NCBI RefSeq assembly: GCF_964199755.1
Contig: NC_133930.1
Location: 26,990,071-27,054,070 of the forward strand
Source of the DNA: Larus michahellis
Lineage: Eukaryota; Chordata; Aves; Charadriiformes; Laridae
Direction: 5' to 3'
DNA length: 64,000 nt
Every line of letters begins with the position of its first letter. Position 1 is the stretch's first letter. Shown here in pieces: positions 56,101 to 63,997 of this stretch. Made by a program: the position numbers and the translations under genes. The notes beneath the pieces were generated by a model. The model saw only the letters and a list, made by a program, of their open reading frames with translations. It was not told where the DNA came from and searched no databases.

Positions 56101-57771
56101 ATGCTCAGTGACATGTGTGCAGGAAGAAACAATGAGCTATGCTATGTTTGTGTGCCACTTCACTGTGGCACGTGTAACTCAGTTTAGGCATTCCTACTGT
56201 GGTCTATGTAATAAGTTGTAAAACCATCATCCATGCTCTCTTGAGTACGTAGATTTTTAGGGAACTTGAACTTGCATATGATGTGATTATATTTGTTCCC
56301 TAAGGAATATGCAAATAGAATCGCAGATAGACAATTCCGGACAGCTTTGACGAAGAAAGTATGGGCAGCATGGCGCTCTCTTAGTGAAGAAAAATGGAAA
56401 GAAAAAGTTGCAAAAGCCTGCCAGTTAAGGGCAGAAGATGTCTGTGTTCAGCTCACCAATGATTACGAAGCCAAAATTGCAGAGGTAAAATAAGGTTTCT
56501 TTTTTTCATTCTTTCTCTCCTTTACTCCGCCACCCCCATCCCTCCGAAGTATCTCTTTCTCAGTAAACTTTAAAAACACGAGAACTTTCCAGCAGAACAG
56601 AGCTCCCAAGTACACAAGAAGATTTGGAGAGATCCAAGATCTCTACTATGGTTCTAGATGTGATTTCTCTTTTCCCCTGCATCTGACATAAAATGTTGCT
56701 GATCTGCACGCACAGGTGAAGTAAATTGAACTCCTCCTGAAATGAGACAAATTTTTATTTCTCCACCAGTAGGGATGATATTTTTTTTTTCTAAGAGCAT
56801 GCTGTTAATATTGGCTATGCATTTTGAGGTCTTACTAATGGAAATAGAAGACCATTGTTAGTGTTATGAATGATCATGAGTAGTACAATATTTTTTCCTT
56901 TAATAGCTGCCCTGTTAAAGGCTGAACTTAAGTTTGGGCTCGCCTCCAGCTTGCCAATTAAGCTTATTAAAGAATTGTCAGAGCTTAAGTTGAAGTTATC
57001 ATTGTGCGCAGTGGGGCACAGTAAGTAAATAAAGTTTTCAAATGTGTGTTTTAAAAGCTTTGTATTTTAACAAGACATTAAACGTAGAGTTTTAAGAACA
57101 GGCTTACCAAATGTTGCTTACCAGCACAAAAACAGTAAATAGTGAGTTACAAAGGTAACCTGGTCTGTCTTTTCTCAGTATTTTTAGTTTATTACAGTAA
57201 CTGGAAAAGAGAGATTGTTGATGGCAGTTCACCCTATGCTTAAATAGTTTTCTGGGAAAACTCGTTCTTCTGTTAAGGGAATCCATGTTTCTGCAGAAAT
57301 CTAGCTTGTGCCGGATGCCAAACTTCTAAAAGACAAAAACTTGCAAGACGAATTTCTGCTTAGCTGCTTAGGTAGGGTCTTTCAGTACTTTCGAATGCAC
57401 TCATGTCCTTGGTATGCTCTAGTCCAAATACTGTGCTGTAGCACAAAGAAATGAGGAGTAGCTGTTCGTCTCTAGTGAACCAGAGATTTTGGTGTGAAAA
57501 TGCTTATTTTTGTAAACGTAGTAAGTGACTTACAAAGCTAACTGAGGAATATGTTTGTAGTTTGCATTCAGAAGTACAACACAGCTCTTTCCTTACGCTC
57601 TTTCGTAGCTAACTGCTGCTTTGGAACAGACAAAAGCTGAGATTCTGCGACTGCACAGTGAAAGAGAGCAGTATGAAGACACCATGAAGAAAGCCTTTAT
57701 GCGTGGTGTATGTGCATTGAATCTGGAAGCAATGACCATGTTTCAGGGCAAGGACAGTAGGACAGATCCTG
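38039..57771 (+). CDS. POC5: POC5 centriolar protein, exons 2-8 (3' end outside window)
   Basis: POC5 is a centrin-binding protein of the distal centriole lumen, needed for full centriole assembly. The coding sequence is join(38039-38122, 42459-42606, 51286-51620, 52005-52181, 54910-55014, 56305-56484, 57609-57771), about 397 codons, or 351 with the alternative acceptor at 51424. The encoded order matches vertebrate POC5: an acidic N-terminus (MSSDEEK), an EYEELL block, a variable Ser-rich part, then Sfi1-like centrin-binding repeats with W residues set in a long helical region, and the conserved [16 protein letters not shown] block. Exon sizes of the helical part (177, 105, 180) agree with the residue spacing I know for human POC5. 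The roughly 200-residue Ser/Ala/Pro-rich C-terminus is missing because the window ends in the following intron. All borders are GT/AG and in phase. Confidence 0.95.
39288..39645 (-). mobile_element. Old CR1 LINE fragment (copy D)
   Basis: On the - strand this reads as the C-terminal end of a CR1 ORF2 (RLDMRKHFF...RVVKPWNRL) followed by a diverged 3' end starting near AGTTCCAGTTGGAAGGGACC. It is more diverged from copies A-C than they are from each other, so it belongs to an older subfamily. It lies antisense within POC5 intron 2. Confidence 0.9.
41554..41564 (+). repeat. G11 homopolymer
   Basis: Eleven consecutive G residues in intron 2, followed by AAATAAAG. The run is unstable in replication and sequencing. 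Its length should be treated with caution. Confidence 0.85.
42459..42606 (+). CDS. POC5: POC5 exon 3
   Basis: Begins after TTTGTGACAG and encodes [14 protein letters not shown] and following residues, 49 codons plus one base (phase 1 end). The EYEELL..YA.VTP block is a conserved N-terminal POC5 signature. The donor CCAG|GTAGTA lies at 42606/42607. The second half ([17 protein letters not shown]) corresponds to a less conserved stretch. Confidence 0.95.
42607..51285 (+). other. POC5: POC5 intron 3
   Basis: The largest fully contained intron, holding CR1 copy C at 46240-47220. Vertebrate POC5 has variable sequence at this point of the protein, so I looked for an extra small phase 1-1 exon. I found no convincing candidate before the acceptor at 51285. 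Confidence 0.8.
46240..47220 (-). mobile_element. CR1 LINE, 5'-truncated 3' end (copy C)
   Basis: A 3' kilobase of CR1 on the - strand, antisense to POC5. The 3' end repeat ATCATAGAATCATAGAATTG starts at 46241. The element then covers the RT tail back to AGTCCCTCAAGGATCAG at 47220. Unlike copies A and B it keeps the RT catalytic motif FADD (codons at 47131-47120), followed by TKLCG. Frameshifts split the frame (46743-47027 and 46948-47130), so it is inactive. Confidence 0.95.
51286..51620 (+). CDS. POC5: POC5 exon 4 (two possible acceptors: 51286 or 51424)
   Basis: The certain part is 51424-51620, encoding [13 protein letters not shown] through the first centrin-binding helix ([13 protein letters not shown]). 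Two acceptors precede it: TTGTTTTACAG (exon from 51286) and a strong polypyrimidine tract CTCTGTTTCTTTTTTAG (exon from 51424). Both restore the phase 1 frame and the 138 nt between them are open, so each gives a valid protein. The early codons after 51286 (GGKEVSDAI) resemble an EV..AI segment at this place in mammalian POC5. The 35 residues just before 51424 look intron-like. One exon with alternative acceptors is the simplest reading; which is used is unresolved. Confidence 0.85.
51621..52004 (+). other. POC5: POC5 intron 4
   Basis: A short AT-rich intron between AAG|GTATTT and ACTTTTCAG|ACA. It contains nothing notable. Confidence 0.9.
52005..52181 (+). CDS. POC5: POC5 exon 5, centrin-binding helix
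   Basis: Encodes exactly 59 codons, phase 0 at both ends. The [15 protein letters not shown] stretch completes the first Sfi1-like repeat. The following [12 protein letters not shown] and ISIGRKDE blocks are highly conserved in vertebrate POC5. Spacing of L, I and charged residues predicts a continuous coiled coil. The donor is GAG|GTAGTA. Confidence 0.96.
52182..54909 (+). other. POC5: POC5 intron 5
   Basis: AT-rich with a 22-bp tandem duplication at 52557-52600. No other element is recognised. Confidence 0.85.
52557..52600 (+). repeat. 22-bp tandem duplication
   Basis: Two adjacent copies of TCCTAAATGTTAGAGTCTCT plus AC or AT, differing at the last base. This is a small local duplication in intron 5. 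Confidence 0.9.
54910..55014 (+). CDS. POC5: POC5 exon 6, second centrin-binding repeat
   Basis: Thirty-five codons, phase 0 at both ends, starting [18 protein letters not shown] and ending [11 protein letters not shown]. The [14 protein letters not shown] pattern is the second Sfi1-like centrin-binding repeat. Acceptor ATTTTTGCAG and donor GAA|GTATGT are good matches. The length equals the human segment. Confidence 0.95.
55015..56304 (+). other. POC5: POC5 intron 6
   Basis: Contains a perfect 14-bp hairpin at 56009-56042, about 260 bp before the next exon. No transposon is recognised. Confidence 0.85.
56009..56042. repeat. Perfect 14-bp inverted repeat (hairpin)
   Basis: AAGAGTAAAAACAC (56009-56022) and GTGTTTTTACTCTT (56029-56042) pair exactly around a TGTTTT loop. 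In POC5 pre-mRNA it would form a stem in intron 6. Confidence 0.9.
56305..56484 (+). CDS. POC5: POC5 exon 7, third centrin-binding repeat
   Basis: Sixty codons, phase 0 at both ends. The [20 protein letters not shown] segment is the third Sfi1-like repeat, with the two W residues in the expected register. The following [17 protein letters not shown] is a conserved POC5 block. The acceptor is GTTCCCTAAG and the donor GAG|GTAAAA. Confidence 0.96.
56485..57608 (+). other. POC5: POC5 intron 7
   Basis: AT-rich, with pyrimidine-rich stretches soon after the donor and a T-run near 56781. No genes or repeats are recognised. Confidence 0.85.
57609..57771 (+). CDS. POC5: POC5 exon 8, conserved [16 protein letters not shown] block
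   Basis: Fifty-four codons plus one base (phase 1 end), starting [15 protein letters not shown] and ending [10 protein letters not shown]. The [16 protein letters not shown] motif is the most conserved part of POC5. Acceptor CTTTCGTAG; donor CCTG|GTCAGTA is a weaker but valid site. If the intron were retained, translation would stop after seven more codons. The next exon is not found before the window end. Confidence 0.95.
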
Positions 57772-57805
57772 GTCAGTATAAAAAGCAGCTCTGATCTGGC
57801 AGTGT

Positions 57806-57895
57806 GTGGGGGTTTTTGTTGGGTTGGTTTGTTTGGGTTTTTTGTTTGTTTTAAAGAGTTCTCCCTTTTTTCTTTTTTTTTTTATTTATTTTATT
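57806..57895 (+). repeat. T/G-rich low-complexity tract
   Basis: GGGTTT and GTTT runs merge into poly-T with TTTA units, directly after exon 8. This is a simple, unstable sequence with no coding content. Confidence 0.75.
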
Positions 57896-58130
57896 TAATA
57901 TGAGGAGTTATGGCAATACAGCATTTATCAAAATCTTACTGCTTTAAAAAGTCCTTTTGAATACGTTGAGAAATATTCTGATTCTGTAGTTGAAATGTGG
58001 AACAAGTTCTCTTCATCCCTTGTTGCTGGGAGGATGGTAAGCTGCAAGTGAAAGCAGAACAAGAAGCCAGGGATGGCAAACTTCTTAAAATACTGTTGAA
58101 GAATTACCCAGAATTCTATCAGCACCCCAG

Positions 58131-58991
58131 TTACCAGGGGTAACTCCCATCTCTCTTGACCCTTTCCAGTACATGGTGTATTTCTTCAACATCATGATGG
58201 ACAGTAATCAGAGTTCTTTGTCCATTTTCTTGGGCCTCTTTCAACAATCGCTTCAATTCATCGTGTTGTAGCAACTTCCTCACTAGTGAGAGATTCATTC
58301 CAATAGGGGTAGGCAGCAAGTCTCGAATCAATGTGTAATTAGATTGTAGCAATTGAAAAGACGTAACAGGAGCTGAATAACTGAAGTCACATCCAATGAT
58401 GTTAGTAAAGTTACAAACACAAAGATTTGAGTTATTACTTATATCTACTGCTATGTCATCTACAAATACAAGACTACAGGGAGACCTCATGCAAACACAC
58501 CCTTTCCCAATATATACAAGCACAGTTTCTGGGGTTTCATCAGGTTGTATCTCAAAATGACAAACATTCTGGTTGGTGTCAAGACAAATGTCTTGTGCCT
58601 TGAGAGTATTACTCTCACAAATGAATCCTTGTTGATCTCGTGAAATGCATGCTTCAACATCAACAGTTTGCCATTTATTCTCGTTTTATTGTGCCCACAA
58701 TCTATGCTCTACCGGATGGAGTATAGCTCCATGGTGATTCAACCCCAGGGCGATGATTGGGTATATGGTGTATACTGAGGCATTGCGTATCGTTAAGACA
58801 AAAGCTGTGGCTTTGCTCTCAATGGGATCATAGGTGAAATTAACCAGATACCACCAGGATTGAAATTTTCTCTCAAACTCAATTGCATTATCCCATATTA
58901 CTTCTCGAATTTCGGTGGGCAAGGTGCCTTCTTCACCTTCCCTTATAATTGCGGCTGTCATAGATGCATCCACAGTTGGGCTTGGATACAA
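58131..58991 (-). pseudogene. ERV env transmembrane subunit, broken
   Basis: Continues env in a different frame from the gag-env fusion. One in-frame TAA (58688-58686) splits it into 101- and 130-codon parts. It has several cysteines (for example CVC pairs near 58497-58489 and 58428-58420), predicted N-glycosylation sites (N-F-T, N-Y-T) and a Trp-containing block, as in retroviral TM ectodomains. It ends at about 58131 before any clear membrane-spanning segment, which is apparently deleted along with the 3' LTR. Confidence 0.65.
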
Positions 58992-60091
58992 CTAAGGGCC
59001 AAGGAAACATTGTTTTGGGTTGTACCAAGTGCATTTGTGATCAGCTGATGGTCTTTTTCACCTGTTTCCTCCCACTGAGGCAATATATTCGATAAAAGCC
59101 ATTGGTGATTTCCCAATGCTGATAGAGAGGACTGTAGAGGATGTTTTAATTTGTCTAGATCACTAGTAGTTGTGACTAGTTTGTTTGCAAGTATCTCGGC
59201 ATCTATACTATTTAAGACTCCCAGTCCTGTTCCTAAGATACCAGGCACATCTCTCTTCAGTCGTTGTGAGGTGGCAACAGTTCGTCTGTCCACGTACAGT
59301 TCATTTAAGGTTCCTGTAAGACACAAAAGAAAAGGGAATCTGCTCGGTCTTACTTGACCGACGGGGTTAAAAAGACAGCGAGGTTCACCAGGAATAGTTG
59401 TTAAAAACACTCCTGGTCCCCAAGAATCTCCTGCTTCTTCCTCACTCAGCATAATTCTGTCCCCCCCTTCAGAAGAAACTCGCCACACGTACTCAACAGC
59501 TGACTCTTCTGGTTGCCTCGAATATTTCTCCCTTATTTTTGTTAACTCGGTTGGTGTCCATGGAACAGTATGCACAGTGGTGTGAATTTCATCATCATCA
59601 TCAACCGCAGTTTCAGTTTTAACCAGAGGACGTAAAGGAAAAACTTGGGATTTCAAAGTAAAAGTCCTTTCCTCCTCATCTTCTTCGTCATCCTCACTAT
59701 TAGACAAAAAATCTCCGGTCTGGGTTCCGGAATTTGGATAACACATTAACTTACGAATCTGTTGGACCTGGGTCAAGGGCTGCATTTTATCTAAGAGCCC
59801 AGTCACCCTTTCCAATAACATTTTAAGTTGAGCATTCTGGTTTCCTAAACTTTCATTCTCACTCACAAGCTTATCAACTTGAGTTCTTAATTTTTCTCCT
59901 GTCTCCTTTTGCAAGGCTAATGATGACTTCAGCACCTCATTCTCCGATTTCAGGGTTGCATATTCTACAGCTGAAATCAGATTAGGAGCAGGGGTTTCCC
60001 TAGCTTCTTGTTGTGCACTAAGCAGGCGCCTAACACTGCACAGATCACGCCCTTGCCTTTCGCCGCTCTGAGCTCTACTGAAGCCCGACAC
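58958..60091 (-). pseudogene. ERV gag-env fusion frame (377 codons)
   Basis: The longest open frame in the window. By its own residue numbers, 41-102 form a leucine-rich coiled coil, 128-142 an acidic run, and about 178-231 resemble the start of a retroviral capsid domain (PWTP motif at 177). The sequence then passes without interruption into env. A furin-type site RLKR at 277-280 is followed by a small-residue, hydrophobic fusion-peptide-like stretch (281-297) and an alpha-helical repeat region. The start codon at 60091 is probably not native; the true gag begins at 60198 in another frame. A frameshift near 58960-58990 ends this frame inside env. Pol is absent. It resembles chicken ERNI in layout, as far as I recall. 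Confidence 0.75.
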
Positions 60092-60198
60092 TCTTCAATA
60101 CGTTCCACCACTTTCTCTTCATCCTTCCAAAATTTTTGGGCCCACTCCTTCCCAGCCTGGGAAGGGGTACAATCATATTTTTGCAGCAGTTTATCCAT
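59977..60198 (-). pseudogene. ERV gag N-terminus (first frame, broken)
   Basis: Starts MDKLLQKYDC in a strong Kozak context (GCCATGG), 5 nt after the PBS. The first 50 or so residues look like a matrix-type, charged helical region. The frame then departs from homologous-looking sequence near 60050-60065, where the gag continues in the frame of the next entry, so there is a one-base frameshift there. The last 25 or so codons to 59977 are out-of-frame extension. Confidence 0.7.
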
Positions 60199-60203
60199 GG
60201 CAA

Positions 60204-60221
60204 TCCCACCAGACTACGCCA
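60204..60221 (-). other. Retroviral primer binding site
   Basis: TGGCGTAGTCTGGTGGGA, starting with the required TGG, 5 nt from the LTR end. The first ten bases are complementary to a GACTACGCCA tRNA 3' end, which fits a serine-type acceptor stem. The remaining bases fit less well. The tRNA assignment is tentative. Confidence 0.55.
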
Positions 60222-60517
60222 AATTCTGTTGCGTGAAACGGGGCCAAGCGGTTTTGGCAGAAGATAAACCCCCTTGCGTTCTAACACTCCTCACCGAGGT
60301 GGGAGGCTAGGTGCGGCTGGGTTTAAATTCTGAGTGATGCCCAATTCAGCACTATCAGTCCAATCGCGTTTAATATGTATTAAACTACTACGATTTGGAT
60401 ACACTAATAGTGGACTGCACCTTCAGTCTAGTCGTGCTCCTGAACTAGCACGGCCTCTCTCAAGTTTTGGTCGCGTTCAGTGAGAAACTGAAACGACTAG
60501 CTACTTAAACAGTGCAG

Positions 60518-60523
60518 TTTATT
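60518..60523 (-). terminator. LTR polyadenylation signal AATAAA
   Basis: AATAAA on the - strand inside the LTR, downstream of the TATA candidate, as expected for the R region. In a full provirus only the 3' LTR copy would end transcripts. Confidence 0.5.
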
Positions 60524-60840
60524 TAAACAACAGATATATAGGTTCTTTAGGATTGCCGGTGATAAATACACTGTCTGCAAAGCACGTGCAAATAAAGATA
60601 TTGCTAAGTATACAAACGCACGACAAAATTATAAACGATACAGCCTGGCTATAAATGTAGGGTAGAGATTCTCTAGAGAAATTTCTAAGTCCCCGAGAAA
60701 GCGCTCGGTGTAATCGAAGTCTTACCCAAAGGCGTCCCTATGGGGGGGAAGAGAGGCTCAGCCCGTCGACTGATCCCGGAAATCAGCGGTGGAATTCTTC
60801 GTGATGGTGTCTTCCCTGACATCCCTTCTCTCTTGGGCTA

Positions 60841-60848
60841 TTTTTATA
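60841..60848 (-). promoter_or_regulatory. LTR TATA box candidate
   Basis: TATAAAAA on the - strand. It would place transcription start near 60815 and leave about 320 bp of U3 upstream. A weaker alternative (TTTATAA) lies near 60640. Confidence 0.4.
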
Positions 60849-61021
60849 TTATTTTTTTATCTTCAAAGTGGAGTTTGAGTGACTTTAGTCATACGTACTT
60901 TTATTATGATTAATGTATTCAAGGAGGAGTGTTCACACCTCAGGGGCGGATAGCCTCCGGGATGGAGGTGTGTTTTGGTACATTGTGGTGAGCAAAGTTC
61001 GCACAAAGGACAGCATTTCAT

Positions 61022-61041
61022 CAACATTTGACGAAATGTTG
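61022..61041. promoter_or_regulatory. Palindrome in presumed LTR U3
   Basis: CAACATTT GACG AAATGTTG, exact 8-bp arms around 4 nt, about 180 bp upstream of the TATA candidate on the - strand. A second shorter inverted repeat, GGAAC...GTTCC, lies at 61125-61140. Both could be dimeric factor sites in the enhancer; this is inference. Confidence 0.4.
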
Positions 61042-61169
61042 GCTCGGGTAGCGTGTAGGCCGCTTATCAGTTCCGTAGTACCATCTCGTCCCCATATCTG
61101 CTATTCGTCACAAGGGAAGGCCACGGAACAAGCGCGTTCCGTTCCATCCCTCGTGTAGTTTCGCAAACA

Positions 61170-63956
61170 ACCTTGTACAGGGAATCACAGATGTTGCATT
61201 CTTCGTGTGCCAGCTGCGGCTGTATTCTACCTCAGAAGCCTCTTGATTTTATGACTTTCCTTAATGTGTGAACAATGCTGTACTTTTGTATTCTTGGCCA
61301 ATTTAGTAATTATTCCACACCCAGACAGCTCTCCCTTCTTTCTTAATACTGCCTTTTAATGCAAAAAGGGCAAGTACGTCTCCCAGGTTCTGTATTTAGT
61401 TGGAGTTCTGTGCCAGAACAGGAAACACCAGTGTAATTATATCAGCAGAACACTCATAAAACTTGCACAGCTACACAAGAAAGAGCTGCACACCCTTACT
61501 GATGTAATGAAATCACCCCCTCAGTGTGAGACAATCTATAGCAGCAGGGACATAGTCATGCTGCTGCAGCAGACTACATGAAAGAGAAAATAGCTGTGCC
61601 AGCAGGAGTGTCACAGCTGTGCGTGTGGCTTAACAACCAGCTGTACTGGCAGCAGTTGTTAATGGCCTTAGACGAGTCACTTCAGTTGCTAAACTTAACA
61701 ATCTTAGGCAATAAGTTTCTGAACTACTTCAGAGAAATTCCTCCCCAAAAATGCATGCGTGAAGAGGAAATAAAAACCTGAAAAAGGTGCTAGAGGACAT
61801 TCATCTGTGCAGCTGTCTGAGCCTGTTAAACGTATGCGGTATTTATGCGGTTGCTTAGGAAACCAGAATACAACACTGGCTAAGCACAGTAGCTGTGTGC
61901 TAGTGAAAACATAGGAACAGGATCTGGGGAAGGTCAAGAATGAATGTTTTCTTGAAGATACTGTGTTTGGGAAAAAAGTTACAGGGCATTGCCCAAGTGT
62001 TTTATTTTTCACCATGTTATAACTTAAGAACTACTGTCTCTTGAAGCTTTATCTCACACTTATTTATTGTTATCCAAAAACATGCAACAGACAATGGGTT
62101 TCCCTGATGATGATGAGTGACTAAGTTGCGTGAAATAGGAAAGGATTTTTTCTGTAAACCTGTAAAGAAGAGGGTAAGTAGGAAGGAAATGAAGAAAACT
62201 GAGCTCTAGAGCTGCCATGAGCAGCTACTGGGGTTCGTGGAGCAAATATTTTGCTTAATTTTTACTACGAAGCAGGAGCTCGTACTCTACACAGGCAGAG
62301 TACCTGGAGGTTTTTGCTGTGCTGGACAATGCTGGGGTGCCTGTACCCAATTTCCTGTGGTCAGTGTAGGTTCTCATCAGGCTTCATAACATCTCAGTCT
62401 CTGTTGTCCTTTGTCCCATGCCTGCCACCTTCTTCCACTGCCTCCCCTGTCCCAGGCAAACTGTCTCTTTCTTTCTGCAGCCAGACAGTGCTTTTAAGGA
62501 AGTTAGTTAACATAATTATTTAGTATGGTTGTACAACCATTTATTTGCATTCTTCCTCAGGTATAACAGAACAGTGATCAGGACATTGGGATTTTATATA
62601 TCAGATTAGATGATTACTATGATTTATTGTAGTCTTGTAACCTGTGGACATTAAAACTTCCATGTGCCAGAGTCACTCAGTGATTCTCTATTTATATGAA
62701 CACTGCAGTGCCACCTACTGACATTGGAAATAAAAGCAGAATTTGATCCCTTTACAGATTTATTATTATTAGGTTATTATAGTGTACGTTTAATATACAT
62801 ACAATGTACAAATCGCATACATATACATTATGATGTGCAAGTATCACAACCTTAATGGGTCCATAACATTGAAAGTCAATGCTGATGGTCTAAAATCTGA
62901 CGGATTTACTGACAGATTATTTTTTTAAAATTATTAAGATTATTTTTAATCTCTTTATGTATTTAAAGGAACATTGAAGCCACATGAATTCATGAATTTT
63001 TACTTAAAAAAACCTAACACTGCTTTTTTAAGTAACACATCAGATCTGATCAGTCCTATCTATGCTTCAGCTTAATGTGTGTGTACATACATATATATGT
63101 ACAAATGCATATTCTGGCATACTTTCACTTTTGAAATCGTTGAGTATTGCACCAATTTGAGCTACCTTCCCTATATTTTTCCTGCTCGCTTCAACCAACA
63201 GGGGGAAAAAAAAACGAAACCACAACAAAACACAACTACCACATGGTGTCACTCTGGTCCCTGGGATGAGCAAAATTCCCTTGTCCTGGAACTGCTGCTA
63301 GTATCATGTGCTTCGGAAACAGGAGAGTAAATAAGAATACCTCTCTCTTCTTCCTTAATGGAAGTTTGTATTCTAAAAGGAAAAGGCTGAAACTGCTTGG
63401 AAGAGATACAGGGCTTAGGTCTGCAGATCTGGCCTCCCCAGGATGTCTGCACTGCAAGACAAAAGAATCCTGGACGGATTTTATGCAAGCTCAGGATTAC
63501 CCAGCTGGTAGGGGGAGACGAGGGCTGTAGGGCACCCACAGATCATCCCAGCCCCACAGCCAGGATGTGGCCAGTGTCCAGCCATTGTATGTGGAAATGA
63601 GATGCTGCTGAGCATGATCTCCTTGAAATTGCAGTACATTCTGAGAAAAGTTAAAATAACATTTAATTTTATTGATGGTGAGCACCCTTAAGGATCTTAC
63701 GCCCTTCTAGAAGTCCAGTATGGATGGCCTTTCTGTGTTTTGCTGCTCTCTCTACCTGAACTGGGTTTTGGCCCTTAGCATAAGAACAGCTCTCGCACTC
63801 TGGATTTAGTGTTGGCAAGCAGTACGGAGCACCTCAGTTCTTTACACTGTAAGTATGTGACAAGTGCCACAGGGATTTTGAGGCATAACACAGAAACAAG
63901 CCCTTTGGGAAATATTATTTCCAAGCATCTGAAAAGAAGGGTCAAATACAGGAATT
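61170..63956. other. Intronic sequence beyond the provirus, nothing recognised
   Basis: AT-rich sequence with short frames only. A TGTGTGTACATACATATATATGTAC simple-repeat patch occurs near 63076-63101. No POC5 exon or other gene is supported. Confidence 0.65.
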
Positions 63957-63997
63957 TGTGTGTGTGTGCGTGTGTGTGTGTGTATACACACACACAC
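63957..63997. repeat. TG/CA microsatellite with perfect palindrome
   Basis: A TG run turns into a CA run at TGTATACA. Positions 63972-63984 and 63985-63997 are exact reverse complements (13-bp arms with no loop). This is a typical length-variable avian microsatellite at the window edge. Confidence 0.9.

Larger units (their letters stand above)
58125..61169 (-). mobile_element. Defective endogenous retrovirus, ENS/ERNI-like, antisense in POC5 intron 8
   Basis: Read on the - strand the order is LTR (61169-60227), primer binding site (60221-60204), gag N-terminus from 60198, a direct gag-to-env join near 59400-59330, and the env transmembrane subunit ending near 58131. There is no pol, no membrane anchor and no second LTR. 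The gag-env chimera without pol is the arrangement I associate with the ERNI gene of the chicken ENS-1 family, and the coiled-coil gag N-terminus also fits. CpG-rich content in LTR and body contrasts with the AT-rich intron and suggests a fairly recent insertion. Two frameshifts and one stop make the protein non-functional as one unit. Family name is from memory; the retroviral nature is clear from sequence. Confidence 0.8.
60227..61169 (-). repeat. Retroviral LTR (single, 5' LTR)
   Basis: The - strand begins TGTTTGCG (61169) and ends CGCAACA (60227), giving near-complementary ends of the TG...CA type. This makes 943 bp. The PBS lies 5 nt beyond the inner end, which supports the border. Inside are a TATA candidate (60848-60841), a polyadenylation signal (60523-60518) and short palindromes in the presumed U3. 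The outer end is less certain because no target-site duplicate or second LTR is available for comparison. Confidence 0.7.

Noticed and set aside
58000..58130. Env membrane anchor or 3' LTR just below the env remnant
   Set aside because: The frames here do not show a convincing transmembrane helix plus cytoplasmic tail, and no TG...CA copy of the LTR is present.
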